Shown here: positions 1 through 10,089 of the stretch, in pieces
How the letters are laid out: every line of letters starts with the position of its first letter
Position numbering within the stretch: position 1 is the stretch's first letter
Source of the DNA: CAVRAW01 sp963716135
GTDB taxonomy: Bacteria; Planctomycetota; Planctomycetia; Pirellulales; JADZDJ01
Assembly: GCA_963716135.1 (NCBI GenBank)
Contig: OY970289.1
Coordinates: forward strand, 3,720,001-3,784,000
Length of the DNA stretch: 64,000 bases
Reading direction: 5' to 3'
Program-made: the position numbers and the translations under genes
Notes under the pieces: generated by a model
Databases searched by the model: none
The model's input: the letters and a program-made list of their open reading frames with translations, nothing else
Told to the model about the DNA's origin: nothing

Positions 1-2185
1 GGCTTGGTAGCCCATTGCGTGGAGAACGCTTTTTTGCAGTGTGGACATTCGACGCGAGTTTGCGTGCGGTTTTTGTGCGTTTGCTCGATCAGCTTGTTGC
101 AGTGCGGGCATTCGAACTCGACGGGCATCCGCACGTCTTGCGTTTCGGTCGTGAGATAAGCCAAGCCGAAGCGCAGGGCATCGGTGCCGAACTTGGCGAT
201 GATATCCAACGGATCGACCCCGTTCCCCTTGCTCTTGGACATCGTTTCGCCGTAGCCGTCCAAAATTTTGGGATGGATGTAAACATCGTGGAACGGATTT
301 TCCTGGAGGTTGTACTGCCCCATCAGCACCATGCGGGCGACCCAAAGCGTGATGATTTCGCGGCTGGTGATCAGCACGTCGGTGGGATAGTAGTACTTTT
401 GCTCGTTCCAGTCCGGATTGCTTGGGCCCTTTGGCTTATCTGGCAGCATCGGCCCGGGCCAGCCGAGCGTGCTCATCGGCCACAGCGCGGAACTGAACCA
501 AGTGTCGAGAACATCGGGGTCTTGGCTAAAGCCCCAGTTCTCAATTCTCTTTTGGATCAGCGGTTCTTCTTCCGGTTCACACTTAAAGCAAACGTATGCT
601 GCAGCCCCATTTTGAATGAGATGGATATTAGGATTACATTGGATCTTTAACCATTCGATGGCATCGGGCGGTGCTTCGTCATGCCGCCACACTGGAATTC
701 GGTGGCCCCACCACAATTGGCGGCCGATGCACCAGTCGCGCTTTTCGCTGAGCCAGTCGAGATACGATTTGGTGTAGCGCGCCGGCGTGATTTTCACTTT
801 GCCGCTGGTCACGGCGTCCATGCACTGTTGCGCTAAGCCGGGGCGCGGCTCGGCGGGAGCCTCGCCCTCCCGTGTGTCTCCCATTTTCACAAACCATTGA
901 TCGGCCAGGTATGGTTCGATGGGGGTTTTCGAGCGATCGGAGTGGGCCAGGTCGATTTCGCGATCTTCGCGGTCAGTTTCGGGATTGTGCAGACCGAGTG
1001 CGATCAGGTCGGCGACCACGGCTTCGCGGGCTTTGGTGTGCATTTTCAGGCCGCGATACTTCTCCGTTACGTTTTCGTTGAGCGTGCCTTCGGGGGTCAT
1101 GACGCTGATTGCGCCGATTTCTTTGTGGCGCGTCCAGACGTCGTAGTCGTTGGCGTCGTGCGCCGGCGTGATTTTCACGCAGCCGGAGCCGAGCTCGGGT
1201 TTGGCCCAGACATCGACGATCAGTGGAATCTCACGATTGGCCAGTGGCAGCATCACCTTCCGGCCCGCTTTGGCCATGTCGCGCAGCTTGAGCAACATCG
1301 ACAGCACCGTTTTGCGTCGCTCGCCGATTGCATCGATTTCCGATTGGATCCCGCCCTTTTCCTTTGCCGGCGCGGCGGCGAGTTTTTCGCGCAGCTCTTT
1401 TTCGACCTTATCCAGCGCCGCGGCGGGGTCGGGATGCACTGCCACTGCGGTATCGCCCAGCATCGTTTCGGGGCGCGTGGTGGCGATGGTCACGAATTCA
1501 GGCTCGCCGGGCTTGGGATCGATCACCGGGTAGCGGAAGTGCCAGAAGTGCCCTTTCACCGTGTCGTGATAAACTTCGTCGTCGGCCACCGCGGTTTGCA
1601 GATGTGTGTCCCAATTCACCAGGCGCTTGCCGCGGAAGATCAGCCCGTCCTTGAACATGTGGAAAAACGTGTAGCGGACCGCGCGGCGCACATTTCGTCG
1701 AGCGTGAAGCGGGTGCGGCGCCAGTCGCAACTGAAACCCATCTGGCGGAATTGTTCCAGAATGCGAGTTTCGTATTTATCCTTCCACTCCCAAATGCGCT
1801 TAACCAAACCATCGCGGCCGAGCTTGTGGCGGTCGAGGTTTTCTTCTTCTTTCAGCCGCCGCTCCACCACCGCCTGCGTGGCGATGCCGGCGTGATCGGT
1901 GCCGGGCATCCACAGCGTGTTGTAACCCTGCATTCGCTTGAGGCGAATGATGATGTCTTGCAGCGTGTCGTTCAGCGCGTGCCCCAGGTGCAGCGCCCCG
2001 GTCACATTCGGCGGTGGGATGACGATCGTGAAGGGGCCCTTGGGATATCGCTTGTTCCCGGGGTCGGGATCGCTATTAAAGTAGCCGCGATCTTCCCAAA
2101 ATTTGTACCACCGCTCTTGCGCGGCAGTGTGATCGTACTGCTTGGGTAGCTCGTCGGCGGCGATTGGCGAAACGTGCTCAGTCAT
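1..2185 (-). CDS. valS: Valine--tRNA ligase (left-edge partial, one frame break)
   Basis: Class I aminoacyl-tRNA synthetase that charges tRNA-Val in the cytoplasm. The N-terminal part shows PPPNVTGALHLGHAL (the HIGH motif, about residues 38-52). The TMSKSKGN signature (KMSKS) is encoded near 230-250, so most of the catalytic and editing core is present; the anticodon-binding and coiled-coil C-terminus lies beyond the left edge. The reading frame breaks near 1686: after LDEMCAA the frame shifts and then continues cleanly as a normal ValRS (FFHMFKDGLIFRGKRLVNWD), consistent with one missing base in a GC run. Two additions are seen: a ~13-residue insert between WFVKMGD and LAQQ (837-875), and a CPHC-x17-CPHC zinc-ribbon-like stretch after KMSKS (about 20-115). 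The gene is followed upstream on the same strand by cimA, about 100 bp away. Confidence 0.95.
837..875 (-). repeat. In-frame palindromic insert within valS
   Basis: A 39-bp in-frame stretch encodes TREGEAPAEPRPG between two conserved ValRS blocks (WFVKMGD and LAQQCMDAV) that normally adjoin closely. Its core has inverted GGGAG/CTCCC arms (856-860 and 867-871). It reads like a short mobile palindromic element accommodated in a surface loop. The claim that it is an insert rests on comparison with the general ValRS pattern; no second copy was found in the window. Confidence 0.45.
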
Positions 2186-2289
2186 GGCGTATGAAAATAG
2201 GCGATGGTTGAAAATTTGAACCGATCATTATGGCCGCTGGGAAAGAAATCGACCAGCGGGACTTCCGTGTGCAACTTAAAGAAGCGCGG

Positions 2290-3879
2290 TCACTTGGACC
2301 GCGTGGCTACAGCAACCGCTTGCTCGTCTTTGCAGAGCTTGTATTCGACGGCATCGACCAGGGCCATCCAACTGGCTTCGATGATATTTTCGCTGACGCC
2401 CACGGTTCCCCACACATCGTGCTGATCGCGGCTTTCGATGGTCACGCGCACGCCGGCGGCCGTGCCGGCTTCGCTGTTGATGACGCGCACCTTGTAATCG
2501 ACCAGGTGCATCTGGTTGAGATTCGGGAAGGACCCGTTGAGCGCTTTTCGCAGGGCGGCGTCGAGCGCGTTGACCGGGCCATCCCCTTCGGCCACTTCGT
2601 GGCGATCGGTTTTGCCGACGCGGATTTTCACCGTGGCTTCGGTGTGCAGCGGGCCGGGTTCGTCGCTTTCGACCGACACGTGGTACTTGAGCGTTTCGAA
2701 ATGCGGCTTGAAGGTGCCGGCGGCGCGGCGCACCAAGAGATCGAACGATGCCTCGGCCGCCTCGAATTGATATCCGCGATTCTCCAACTTGACCACCTCC
2801 GCCAAAATCCGATCCATCAATTCTTTGTTGTCCTGCAGATTGTATCGCGTGGTGAGGGCGACGATGTTGGAGCGGCCAGAGAGTTCGCTCACCAGGATGC
2901 GCCGCTCGTTGCCCACCTGGTCTGGTTCGATATGTTCGTAGCTGTTGGTGACCCGGGCCACGGCGTGCACATGCATGCCGCCCTTGTGGGCAAACGCGCT
3001 GTGGCCGACGAACGGCTGATTGGAGCGGTAGTTCATGTTGGCCAGGTCGTACACATAGCGCGAGAGCTCGGTGAGGCGCTGTGCGCCGCCGGGGGCCAGC
3101 ACCTCGTAACCTTTTTTCTTGACCGCCAGGTTGGCGCAAACTGAAACGAGATCGGCGTTGCCGCAGCGTTCGCCGACGCCGTTGATGGTGCCCTGCACTT
3201 GCACGGCGCCCGCTTCCACCGCGGCCAACGAATTTGCCGTGGCTAAATCGCAATCGTTGTGGCAATGAATGCCCACGGGAACATCGAGCACCTTCTGGGC
3301 GGCCTTGGTTAGCTGCCAGACGTCTTCCGTCATGCTGCCGCCGTTGGTGTCGCAGAGCACGACGATTTTGGCGCCGGCCTCAGCGGCGGCGCGGATCGTT
3401 TTGGCGGCATATTCGGCATCGAGCTTCCAGCCGTCGAAGAAGTGCTCAGCGTCGTAGATCACTTCCCGACCGCAATCGCGCAGATATTTGACTGTTTCAG
3501 AAATCATCGCCAGATTTTCTTCCAGCGAAACCCGTAGGACCTCGGTCACATGGAAGGCGGAAGTTTTGCCGACGATGGTGAGCGTTTTCGCGCCGGAATC
3601 CAAAAGCGATTTCATCCCAGGATCCTGGTCCGGCTTGACGCCTTTGCGGCGCGTCATGCCGAAGGCGCACACCTGGGCATGCTGGAGCTTCAATTCCTGG
3701 GCGCGCTGGAAGAACTGAGCGTCTTTTTCATTCGACAGGGGATAGCCGCCTTCGACGAAATCGAAGCCCAGCTCGTCCAGCCGCTTCGTGATCAGCAGCT
3801 TATCCTGCAGGGAGAAGTTGACCCCTTCCCCCTGGCTGCCGTCGCGCAACGTCGTGTCGTAGATTTGGATGCGGCGCAT
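2290..3879 (-). CDS. cimA: (R)-citramalate synthase
   Basis: 529-residue member of the alpha-isopropylmalate/homocitrate synthase family, condensing pyruvate with acetyl-CoA to (R)-citramalate, the entry to threonine-independent isoleucine synthesis. The N-terminus IQIYDTTLRDGSQGEG carries the family DTTLRDG signature. HCHNDCDLATANSLAA supplies the HxH metal ligands, and GTINGVGERCGNADL is the second family signature. The C-terminal ~170 residues form the LeuA-like allosteric dimer domain. The early divergence from LeuA (GEGVNFSLQDKL, GFDFVEGGYP) fits the CimA subgroup rather than 2-isopropylmalate synthase. The frame is intact. It precedes valS on the same strand. Confidence 0.93.
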   Translation of the reverse strand: MRRIQIYDTTLRDGSQGEGVNFSLQDKLLITKRLDELGFDFVEGGYPLSNEKDAQFFQRAQELKLQHAQVCAFGMTRRKGVKPDQDPGMKSLLDSGAKTLTIVGKTSAFHVTEVLRVSLEENLAMISETVKYLRDCGREVIYDAEHFFDGWKLDAEYAAKTIRAAAEAGAKIVVLCDTNGGSMTEDVWQLTKAAQKVLDVPVGIHCHNDCDLATANSLAAVEAGAVQVQGTINGVGERCGNADLVSVCANLAVKKKGYEVLAPGGAQRLTELSRYVYDLANMNYRSNQPFVGHSAFAHKGGMHVHAVARVTNSYEHIEPDQVGNERRILVSELSGRSNIVALTTRYNLQDNKELMDRILAEVVKLENRGYQFEAAEASFDLLVRRAAGTFKPHFETLKYHVSVESDEPGPLHTEATVKIRVGKTDRHEVAEGDGPVNALDAALRKALNGSFPNLNQMHLVDYKVRVINSEAGTAAGVRVTIESRDQHDVWGTVGVSENIIEASWMALVDAVEYKLCKDEQAVAVATRSK

Positions 3880-3930
3880 GGTCTCTAAAGGATAGCCTAC
3901 CGGCGGTTCGGGTTCGCCCGATGGGGAACT

Positions 3931-4080
3931 CTATTTTTGATTTGACAGGGTGGCACGATAGTTCGTCAACCAGGCCTCGATCTGCTGAGCCAGTGCCAAC
4001 AGGTACAATGCCAGCGCCGCCGCAGAGAGCGCTGGTTTCCGGGTTTGATCGAAATGCAAATAAAGCACCATCGCGCCCAG
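3931..4080 (-). pseudogene. Relic of a TMTC-TPR paralogue
   Basis: A 48-residue stretch (GAMVLYLHFDQTRK...) closely matches an internal transmembrane segment of the neighbour at 10073-12001 (AAMLVYLHFDQSRK...ALALYVLAMA). It then passes directly into QQIEAWLTNYRATL, which matches the extreme C-terminus of other family members (for example AQQIESWLNSYRG at 37.9 kb). The middle of the protein, including all TPRs, is missing and there is no convincing start. This is what an internal deletion of a former array member would leave. Confidence 0.6.
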
Positions 4081-4165
4081 ATGCGGGCCAAACCTTGCGG
4101 AGAGCGAAATTCCGGCCTGGTGACGTAGTCGTCGTCGTTCTAAAGCGCAAGGGGACCAAAGAAAT

Positions 4166-6188
4166 CTAGGGGGCCGCGTCGTGATTCTTCGCGGGTTCGG
4201 CGAGAGAATTGTCGAGCCATGCTTGGATTTGATTTTCGAATGCGGTCTGCCCCTGGGAACGAGCCAGGTCAAGCGCGCCGCGCCGCGGCGATGGCCTCCG
4301 CAGGCCGATGCATCTGAGCGTAGGTTTCCGCCAAACGAATGTAGGCCTCCGTGAGTTGTGGCTTCAATTTGATGGCTTGCTGGTAGTGTTCGATCGCGTC
4401 TTGCAAGCGACCTTCGTGAGCAAGCACCCTTGCCAATCCGAGGTGGGCACCTGCGAACTTGGGCTGCAGGCGCAGAGCAACTTGAAATTGTTCGATGGCT
4501 TCCTGCGGCCGATCGAGCTCAAAATACGCCTGGCCAAGGCCGCTGTAAGCGTCGACATAGTTTGGATCGAGTGAGATGGCCTTTTGAAATTGCTCGATGG
4601 CCTCGGGAAGCCTGCCGAGGCGCCCCAGCACGGCTCCAAAGTCCGTGTAGGCGTCCGGGTAATTAGGTTTCAGCGTGATCGCGCGCCGATAGTTCTCGAC
4701 CGCCTGCTCGAGCTGCCCCAGCCGCTTCTGTGCAGTGGCGATGTTGTAATAAGCTTCAGCCATTCCAGGTTTCAGCCGCAGCGCCTCCTGACATTGCTGA
4801 ATCGCTTCCTGCGGCTGCCCGACGGCGTTCAATTCGCTGCCCAAATTGTTGCGGATCATCCAGGAGGTGGGATTTTCTTCCAAAGCGGCCCGATAGAGCG
4901 TAATCGGATCGGCATAAAGTCGGTTTTGCTGCCAGGTGAAAATCGTCAGCATTGCAACGACGGCGACGGCAATGCCGACTGCCAGCGGCTGCACTGCCGG
5001 CGAGGCCCGGTCATGCCAAACGTTCCACGCCGCCGCCACCAGCGCCAGCAGCGCCACAATGGCAATGTGCTGATAGTGATCCGCCACTAGCGAGTGCCTC
5101 ATAAAGCCCACATCGGCGAAACCCATAATCGGCGACAGGGCGATGCCGAATAAGATCCAACCAAAAAACAGCGACCGGCTCCAACTGCCCCCGCGCGCCT
5201 GATTGCGCCAACCCAACCACAACGTAACTGCCACGGCGGCGATCAGCGGCAACCACCACAGCAAGTCGTGCGTTTGAATGCGCCAGAGCGGATAAACGAA
5301 GACCAAATGGATCGGCGCCAACGCCGTGGAGAGATAGAACCACACGACGGCGCCGGCCGTCAGTAAACGTTCAATAAAACTTGCGTGGACCGGTGCGTCG
5401 AGCACCCGATGCTGAGTCCAAACGTTCATCAATGCCAACGCAACAGCCACGAGAAAGAACGGCGCACTGCGCCAGAGGTCGAACCGCGTAATTTTGCCCC
5501 GCTGCCACCACGCCAATGCCAACAGCACGATCGGCAACGTAGCGGGGGTGCCTTTGCTGAGCATCGCCAACATAAAGGCTAGCAAACTTAGGCGGTACCA
5601 CTTGTCAAACAGCGGAGGCGGCGTGGAGAGCGGCTTGTTCGACGAGTGCTGCGGTCCGCGGTAGAACGATTGGTCGGCTTTCACATACCACAGGATCGCC
5701 AATAAAAAAAACAGCGTTCCCAGAAGATCCTTGCGCTGGGAAATCCAGGCGACGGCCTCAACGTTAACCGGATGGATAGCAAACAGCAGGGCCGCAAGAA
5801 ACGCCCCGGGCACAAGAAGCTTGCGGAGAACCGCCCAAACCAGAAGCGCCGAAGCGATGTGCAGCAACAAATTGGTGACATGGTACCCGGTTGGATTCAG
5901 GCCCCAAAGTCGCCACTCAACCCACAAGCTGGTGTTGGAAACCGGATAAAAATCGACCGGCGCGTTGGTGAACCAAAACCAATACAGCCCATCGGGCGAT
6001 TCGATATATTTGTTGGCGGTCAGATAAATATCGTCGTCCAGGATGAATTTGCCGTTGATGGAAGGCAGATAGGCCAGGCAGGTCAAGACGGCGATCAACA
6101 GGATTTTCTGGGGCGATGACCAGCGCGGCAACAACGAGTGCGGGCCGGCGTGCTCGGGAGTGATCGAACGATCGTCAATCGTGGCCAT
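4166..6188 (-). CDS. TMTC-like multi-TM and TPR protein, paralogue a (frame break near C-terminus)
   Basis: About 674 residues. Roughly residues 1-430 form many hydrophobic helices, with an early extracytoplasmic acidic motif (FILDDDIYLT, about residues 48-57) and HPVNVEAVAWISQRKD, both resembling eukaryotic TMTC/DUF1736 GT-C O-mannosyltransferases. The C-terminal part holds about six TPR units (AEAYYNIATAQKRLGQLEQA and similar). The ATG at 6188 is chosen because it overlaps the upstream paralogue's stop by 14 bp; a longer reading frame to 6281 only re-reads that gene's tail. The frame breaks near 4272 in a GC run. The shifted frame encodes the expected family tail (LDLARSQGQ...IQAWLDNSL) and stops at 4166. 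Sugar donor and substrate are unknown. Confidence 0.8.
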
Positions 6189-6426
6189 GGAGCGCCTGGG
6201 ATTGTTGTGCACGGTAATCGTCGAGCCATGCTGAGATTTTGCTTTCCAGCGAGGCTTGCCCCTGCAAGCGGGCCAGCTCAATCGCTCTTTGCGCCGCAGC
6301 GATGGCTTCCGTCGGCTGCTGCATTTGGGCGTACGTTTCCGCTAACTGAGCGCAGGCTTCGGTCAAATTCGGGCTGAAATGCAAGGCCTGGCGGAAATGA
6401 TCGACGGCTTCCTTAAAGCGGCCTTC
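5761..6426. repeat. 666-bp direct repeat, copy 1
   Basis: Nearly identical to 7763-8428 at a constant offset of 2002 bp, with no visible gaps. It covers the N-terminal ~140 codons of paralogue a, the 14-bp gene overlap, and the last ~85 codons of paralogue b. The junction between two paralogues, not a whole gene, is the conserved unit, which suggests recent unequal crossover or gene conversion. Confidence 0.9.
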
Positions 6427-8190
6427 GTGCGCAAGCACCGCCGCCAGGCCGGCATGGGCTCCTGCATGGTTGCGCTGCAAGCGCAAAGCGGCCTCGAATT
6501 CGGCGATCGCCTCCTGCGGCCGATCGGTTTTGAAGTAAGCCAGGCCGAGACTGCTGTGGGCATCGGTACAGTTTGGATCGAGTGCGATAGCTTTTTGAAA
6601 TTGAGTGATTGCCTCTGGGATTTTTCCAAGTCGGGCCAGCGCCACGCCAAGGGTCGTCAAACCATCGGCGTCGGACCTAATTGTGACTGCTTGCCGATAG
6701 TTCTCTGCTGCCAACTCAAGGTTTCCCAGAAGTTGTTGGGAATTGCCAATATTGTAATAAGCTTCAGCGAAATCGGGCTTCAAGCGTAGAGCTTCTCGAC
6801 CTTGCTCGATTGCTTCCTCGGGCTGACCGACCCTGTTCAACTCGCTAGCCAGGTCGTTGTGAACCAACCAGGAATTTGGGTTTGTCTTCAGCGTGGCCCG
6901 ATAGAGAATGATCGGATCGGAATAAAGGCGGCTTTGTTGCCAGGTTAGAATCGTCAGTGCAGCGACCAAGGCAACGGCCGAGGCGGTCGCCAAGCCGCGT
7001 CGTTGGCGCGGCGCTCGGTCGTGCCAATCGTTGATTGCCGCTGCCAGCAGGGCAACGACACCGATGAGGGCGGTATGCTGGTAATGATTCGTCACCAGCG
7101 AGTGCATCCTGAATCCAATGTCGGCAAAACCCATCACGGGCAGCAGCGCCACGCAATAGAAACCCCAAGCCAGCAACACGGGGCGGCTGCCGTTTGCCTG
7201 TGGCGCATAGCTTTGCCGCAACAACATTGCCGTCACCAAAAGGGCTGCCAAGAGCGGCAACCACCACAGAAGGCTGCTGGTTTGAATGTGCCACTGGGGA
7301 TAGACGACGACCAACTCAATCGGCAATAGCGCTTTAGACAGATAGAACCAAACTACGGCGCCCGCCCCGGCCAGTCGCTCGGCAAAACCCGAGCGAACCG
7401 TCTCGCCGAGAGCCCGGCTATGGGTCCAGAGATTCACAAGCGCCAGTCCGATGGCAATCAGGAAAAAGGGAACGGTTCGCCGAACATCGAGCCGGCTAAT
7501 TCGACCTCGTTGCCACCACGCAAGACCCAACAAAACGATGGGCAAAACCACCGGCGAGGCTTTGCTGAGCATCGCCAGGACGAAAGCCAACAAACTTAGA
7601 CGGTACCATTTGTCACCGGTGGGCCGGACGGTTCGAGACGCATTATCGGCTAGCGGAGCATCGCGCGAAAGTTCGTCGAATTTCAAATACCAGAAAACTG
7701 ATAATAAGAAGAAACATATGGCCATGAGGTCTTTCCGCTGTGCGATCCAGGCCACAGATTCAACGTTGACCGGATGGATAGCGAACAGCAGAGCCGCAAG
7801 AAACGCCCCCGGCACAAGAAGCTTGCGGAGAACCGCCCAAACCAGAAGCGCCGAAGCGATGTGAAGCAACAAATTGGTGACATGGTAGCCTGTTGGATTC
7901 AGGCCCCAAAGTCGCCACTCAACCCACAAGCTGGTGTTGGAAACCGGATAAAAATCGACCGGCGCATTGGTGAACCAAAACCAATACAGCCCGTCGGGCG
8001 CTTCGATATATTTGTTGGCGGTCAGGTAGATATCGTCGTCGAAGATGAATTTGCCGTTGATGGAAGGCAAGTAGGCCAGGCAGGTCAAGACGGCGATCAA
8101 CAGGATTTTCTGGGGCGTTGACCAGCGCGGCAACGGCCAGTGCGGGCCGGCGTGCTCGGGAGTGATCGAACGATCGTCAATCGTGGCCAT
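6175..8190 (-). CDS. TMTC-like multi-TM and TPR protein, paralogue b
   Basis: 671 residues, frame intact. TM1 is at about residues 29-43, then FIFDDDIYLT (acidic motif at 51-53), HPVNVESVAWIAQRKDL, a run of membrane helices to about residue 440 including MGFADIGF and VTNHYQHTALIGV, then about six TPRs and the tail KISAWLDDYRAQQ. The family resembles TMTC/DUF1736 protein O-mannosyltransferases, where the acidic residues of the first external loop belong to the GT-C active site. The ATG at 8190 overlaps the stop of the upstream gene c (ATGGCCACGATTGA), implying translational coupling. Its N-terminus is almost identical to paralogue a and its C-terminus to paralogue c, a chimera-like pattern. 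Confidence 0.82.
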   Translation of the reverse strand: MATIDDRSITPEHAGPHWPLPRWSTPQKILLIAVLTCLAYLPSINGKFIFDDDIYLTANKYIEAPDGLYWFWFTNAPVDFYPVSNTSLWVEWRLWGLNPTGYHVTNLLLHIASALLVWAVLRKLLVPGAFLAALLFAIHPVNVESVAWIAQRKDLMAICFFLLSVFWYLKFDELSRDAPLADNASRTVRPTGDKWYRLSLLAFVLAMLSKASPVVLPIVLLGLAWWQRGRISRLDVRRTVPFFLIAIGLALVNLWTHSRALGETVRSGFAERLAGAGAVVWFYLSKALLPIELVVVYPQWHIQTSSLLWWLPLLAALLVTAMLLRQSYAPQANGSRPVLLAWGFYCVALLPVMGFADIGFRMHSLVTNHYQHTALIGVVALLAAAINDWHDRAPRQRRGLATASAVALVAALTILTWQQSRLYSDPIILYRATLKTNPNSWLVHNDLASELNRVGQPEEAIEQGREALRLKPDFAEAYYNIGNSQQLLGNLELAAENYRQAVTIRSDADGLTTLGVALARLGKIPEAITQFQKAIALDPNCTDAHSSLGLAYFKTDRPQEAIAEFEAALRLQRNHAGAHAGLAAVLAHEGRFKEAVDHFRQALHFSPNLTEACAQLAETYAQMQQPTEAIAAAQRAIELARLQGQASLESKISAWLDDYRAQQSQALHGHD

Positions 8191-8428
8191 GGAGCGCCTG
8201 GGATTGTTGTGCACGGTAATCGTCGAGCCACGCTGAGATTTTGCTTTCCAGCGAGGCTTGCCCCTGCAAGCGGGCCAGCTCAATCGCTCTTTGCGCCGCG
8301 GCGATGGCTTCCGTCGGCTGCTGCATTTGGGCGTACGTTTCCGCTAACTGAGCGCAGGCTTCGGTCAAATTCGGGCTGAAATGCAAGGCCTGGCGGAAAT
8401 GATCGACAGCCTCCTGAAAGCGGCCTTC
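7763..8428. repeat. 666-bp direct repeat, copy 2
   Basis: Second copy of the junction repeat (see 5761-6426). It covers the N-terminus of paralogue b, the b/c overlap and the C-terminus of paralogue c. The differences seen by eye are scattered single bases, many of them silent. Confidence 0.9.
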
Positions 8429-10089
8429 ACGGGCCAGTGCCCGCGCCAGGCCGAAGTGGGCATTCGCATGGTTGGGCTGCAATCGCAAAGCGGTCTCGAA
8501 TTCGGCGATCGCTTCCTGTGGCCGATCGGTTTTGAAGTAAGCCAGGCCGAGATTGCTGTGGGCGTCGGCGTAATGGGGATCGATTGCCAGCGCGTGCTGA
8601 AATTGAGCGATGGCCTCTGGGATTCTACCTAACCGGCCCAACACGATACCCAGGTTATTGAAGGCCTCGCGATACGCAGGATTCTGCCGTACGGCTTCCT
8701 GAAATTGTTCAATCGCTTCCAGCGGCCGGCCGGCTACAGTCAATTCACCACCCAAGTTGTTGCGGATCAGCCAGGTATCCGGATTCTTCTCCAACGTGGC
8801 GCGATAGAGCACGATCGGATCGGCATACAGGCGGTTTTGTTGCCAGGAGAGCAGCGTCAGGATGGCAACGACCGCAGGGGCAACGGCTGTAGCGGCGGGG
8901 CGCAGTTCGGGTGGCGCGTGATCCTGCCCAACGCTCCAGGCCGCTGCCAGTAGCGCGACCACGCCGATGATGGCAATATGTTGATAATGATCGGCCACAA
9001 GCGAGTATTTCATAAACCCCGTATCGGCGAATCCCATCACCGGCAACAATGCCACGCAATAGAAACTCCAAGCCAGCAGTACGCGCGACTCCACTTCGTC
9101 TTTCGCCAAATCAGCAATCCCGTCACCGCCAGCGTTACGACCAGCGGCAGCCACCACAATACGTCACTGGTTTGAATGTGCCACAGAGGATAGACAAAAA
9201 CCAAGTTGATCGGCAGCAAGGCTTTGGACAGATAGAACCAAACCACGGCTCCTGCCCCAACGAGGCGCTCTACATAGCTTGCGGAACGGATCACTTCCCC
9301 CGTGCCATGCGTTTGGAACCAAAGATTAACTCCCGTCAGGACGGCGGCAACCATGAAAAACGGCGCGGTCCGCGCCAGAACGGGCAGAGTTACCCGTTGT
9401 CGTTTCCACCAGACAAGCAACAAGAGCACTAGCGGCAAAACAGCCACCGAACCTTTGCTCAGCATCGCCAGCAAAAACGCCAGGACGCTAAGCCAGTACC
9501 AGCGGCCCAACGAGAATTTCCCGTCGTCTGCCTTATTCGGCGCCTGGCCCATCGCCCTATTACCCTCTGCAGCCTTCAAATACCAAAGCACCGACAACAG
9601 AAAAAAGAACATCGATAGGGTGTTCTTGCGCTGAACGACCCAGGCCACCGATTCGACATTTACCGGATGGACCGCAAACAGCAGCGCGGCGAGAAACGCA
9701 CCCGGAATGGAAAGTTTTTGCAAAATCATCCACACCAGGAGCGCCGATACGATGTGCAACAGCAAATTGATAGCGCGATAGCCGGCTGGATGCGGGCCCC
9801 ACAGCCGCCATTCGATCCACAACATCGTATTGAACACTGGATAGTAATCCACGGGCTCACTCGTACACCAATAGGAGTACAAGCCGTCGGATGCGGCGAT
9901 GGTAGGGCAATCCGTCAAATAGACATCGTCATCCAGAATGAACCCGCCGTTGAGCGATGGCCGATAGGCCAACAACGCCAAGCCGGCGATCAACAACGTT
10001 CCGTTTAAAGGAGGCAGGCGTGGCATCGTGGAAAGCTGAGTGGCACCATGAGCGGGAGTGATCGGATGATCGTCAATCGCGAGTATCAC
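8177..10089 (-). CDS. TMTC-like multi-TM and TPR protein, paralogue c (frame break)
   Basis: About 637 residues. The N-terminal half carries FILDDDVYLT and HPVNVESVAWVVQRKN with many membrane helices. The C-terminal half has about six TPRs and ends in the same ~70 residues as paralogue b. The frame breaks near 9083 (ACGCGCG run): the first part reads to WRKTKWSR and the shifted frame resumes at VLLAWSFYCVALLPVMGFADTGF, which aligns with paralogue b, so one missing base explains it. The GTG at 10089 is preferred as start because it overlaps the upstream stop at 10073-10075 in the same manner as the a/b and b/c overlaps. Confidence 0.78.

Noticed and set aside
6189..6281. N-terminal extension of paralogue a (and the same at 8191-8283 for b)
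   Set aside because: The extra residues are the upstream gene's C-terminal codons read in another frame; the ATG at the 14-bp overlap is the credible start.
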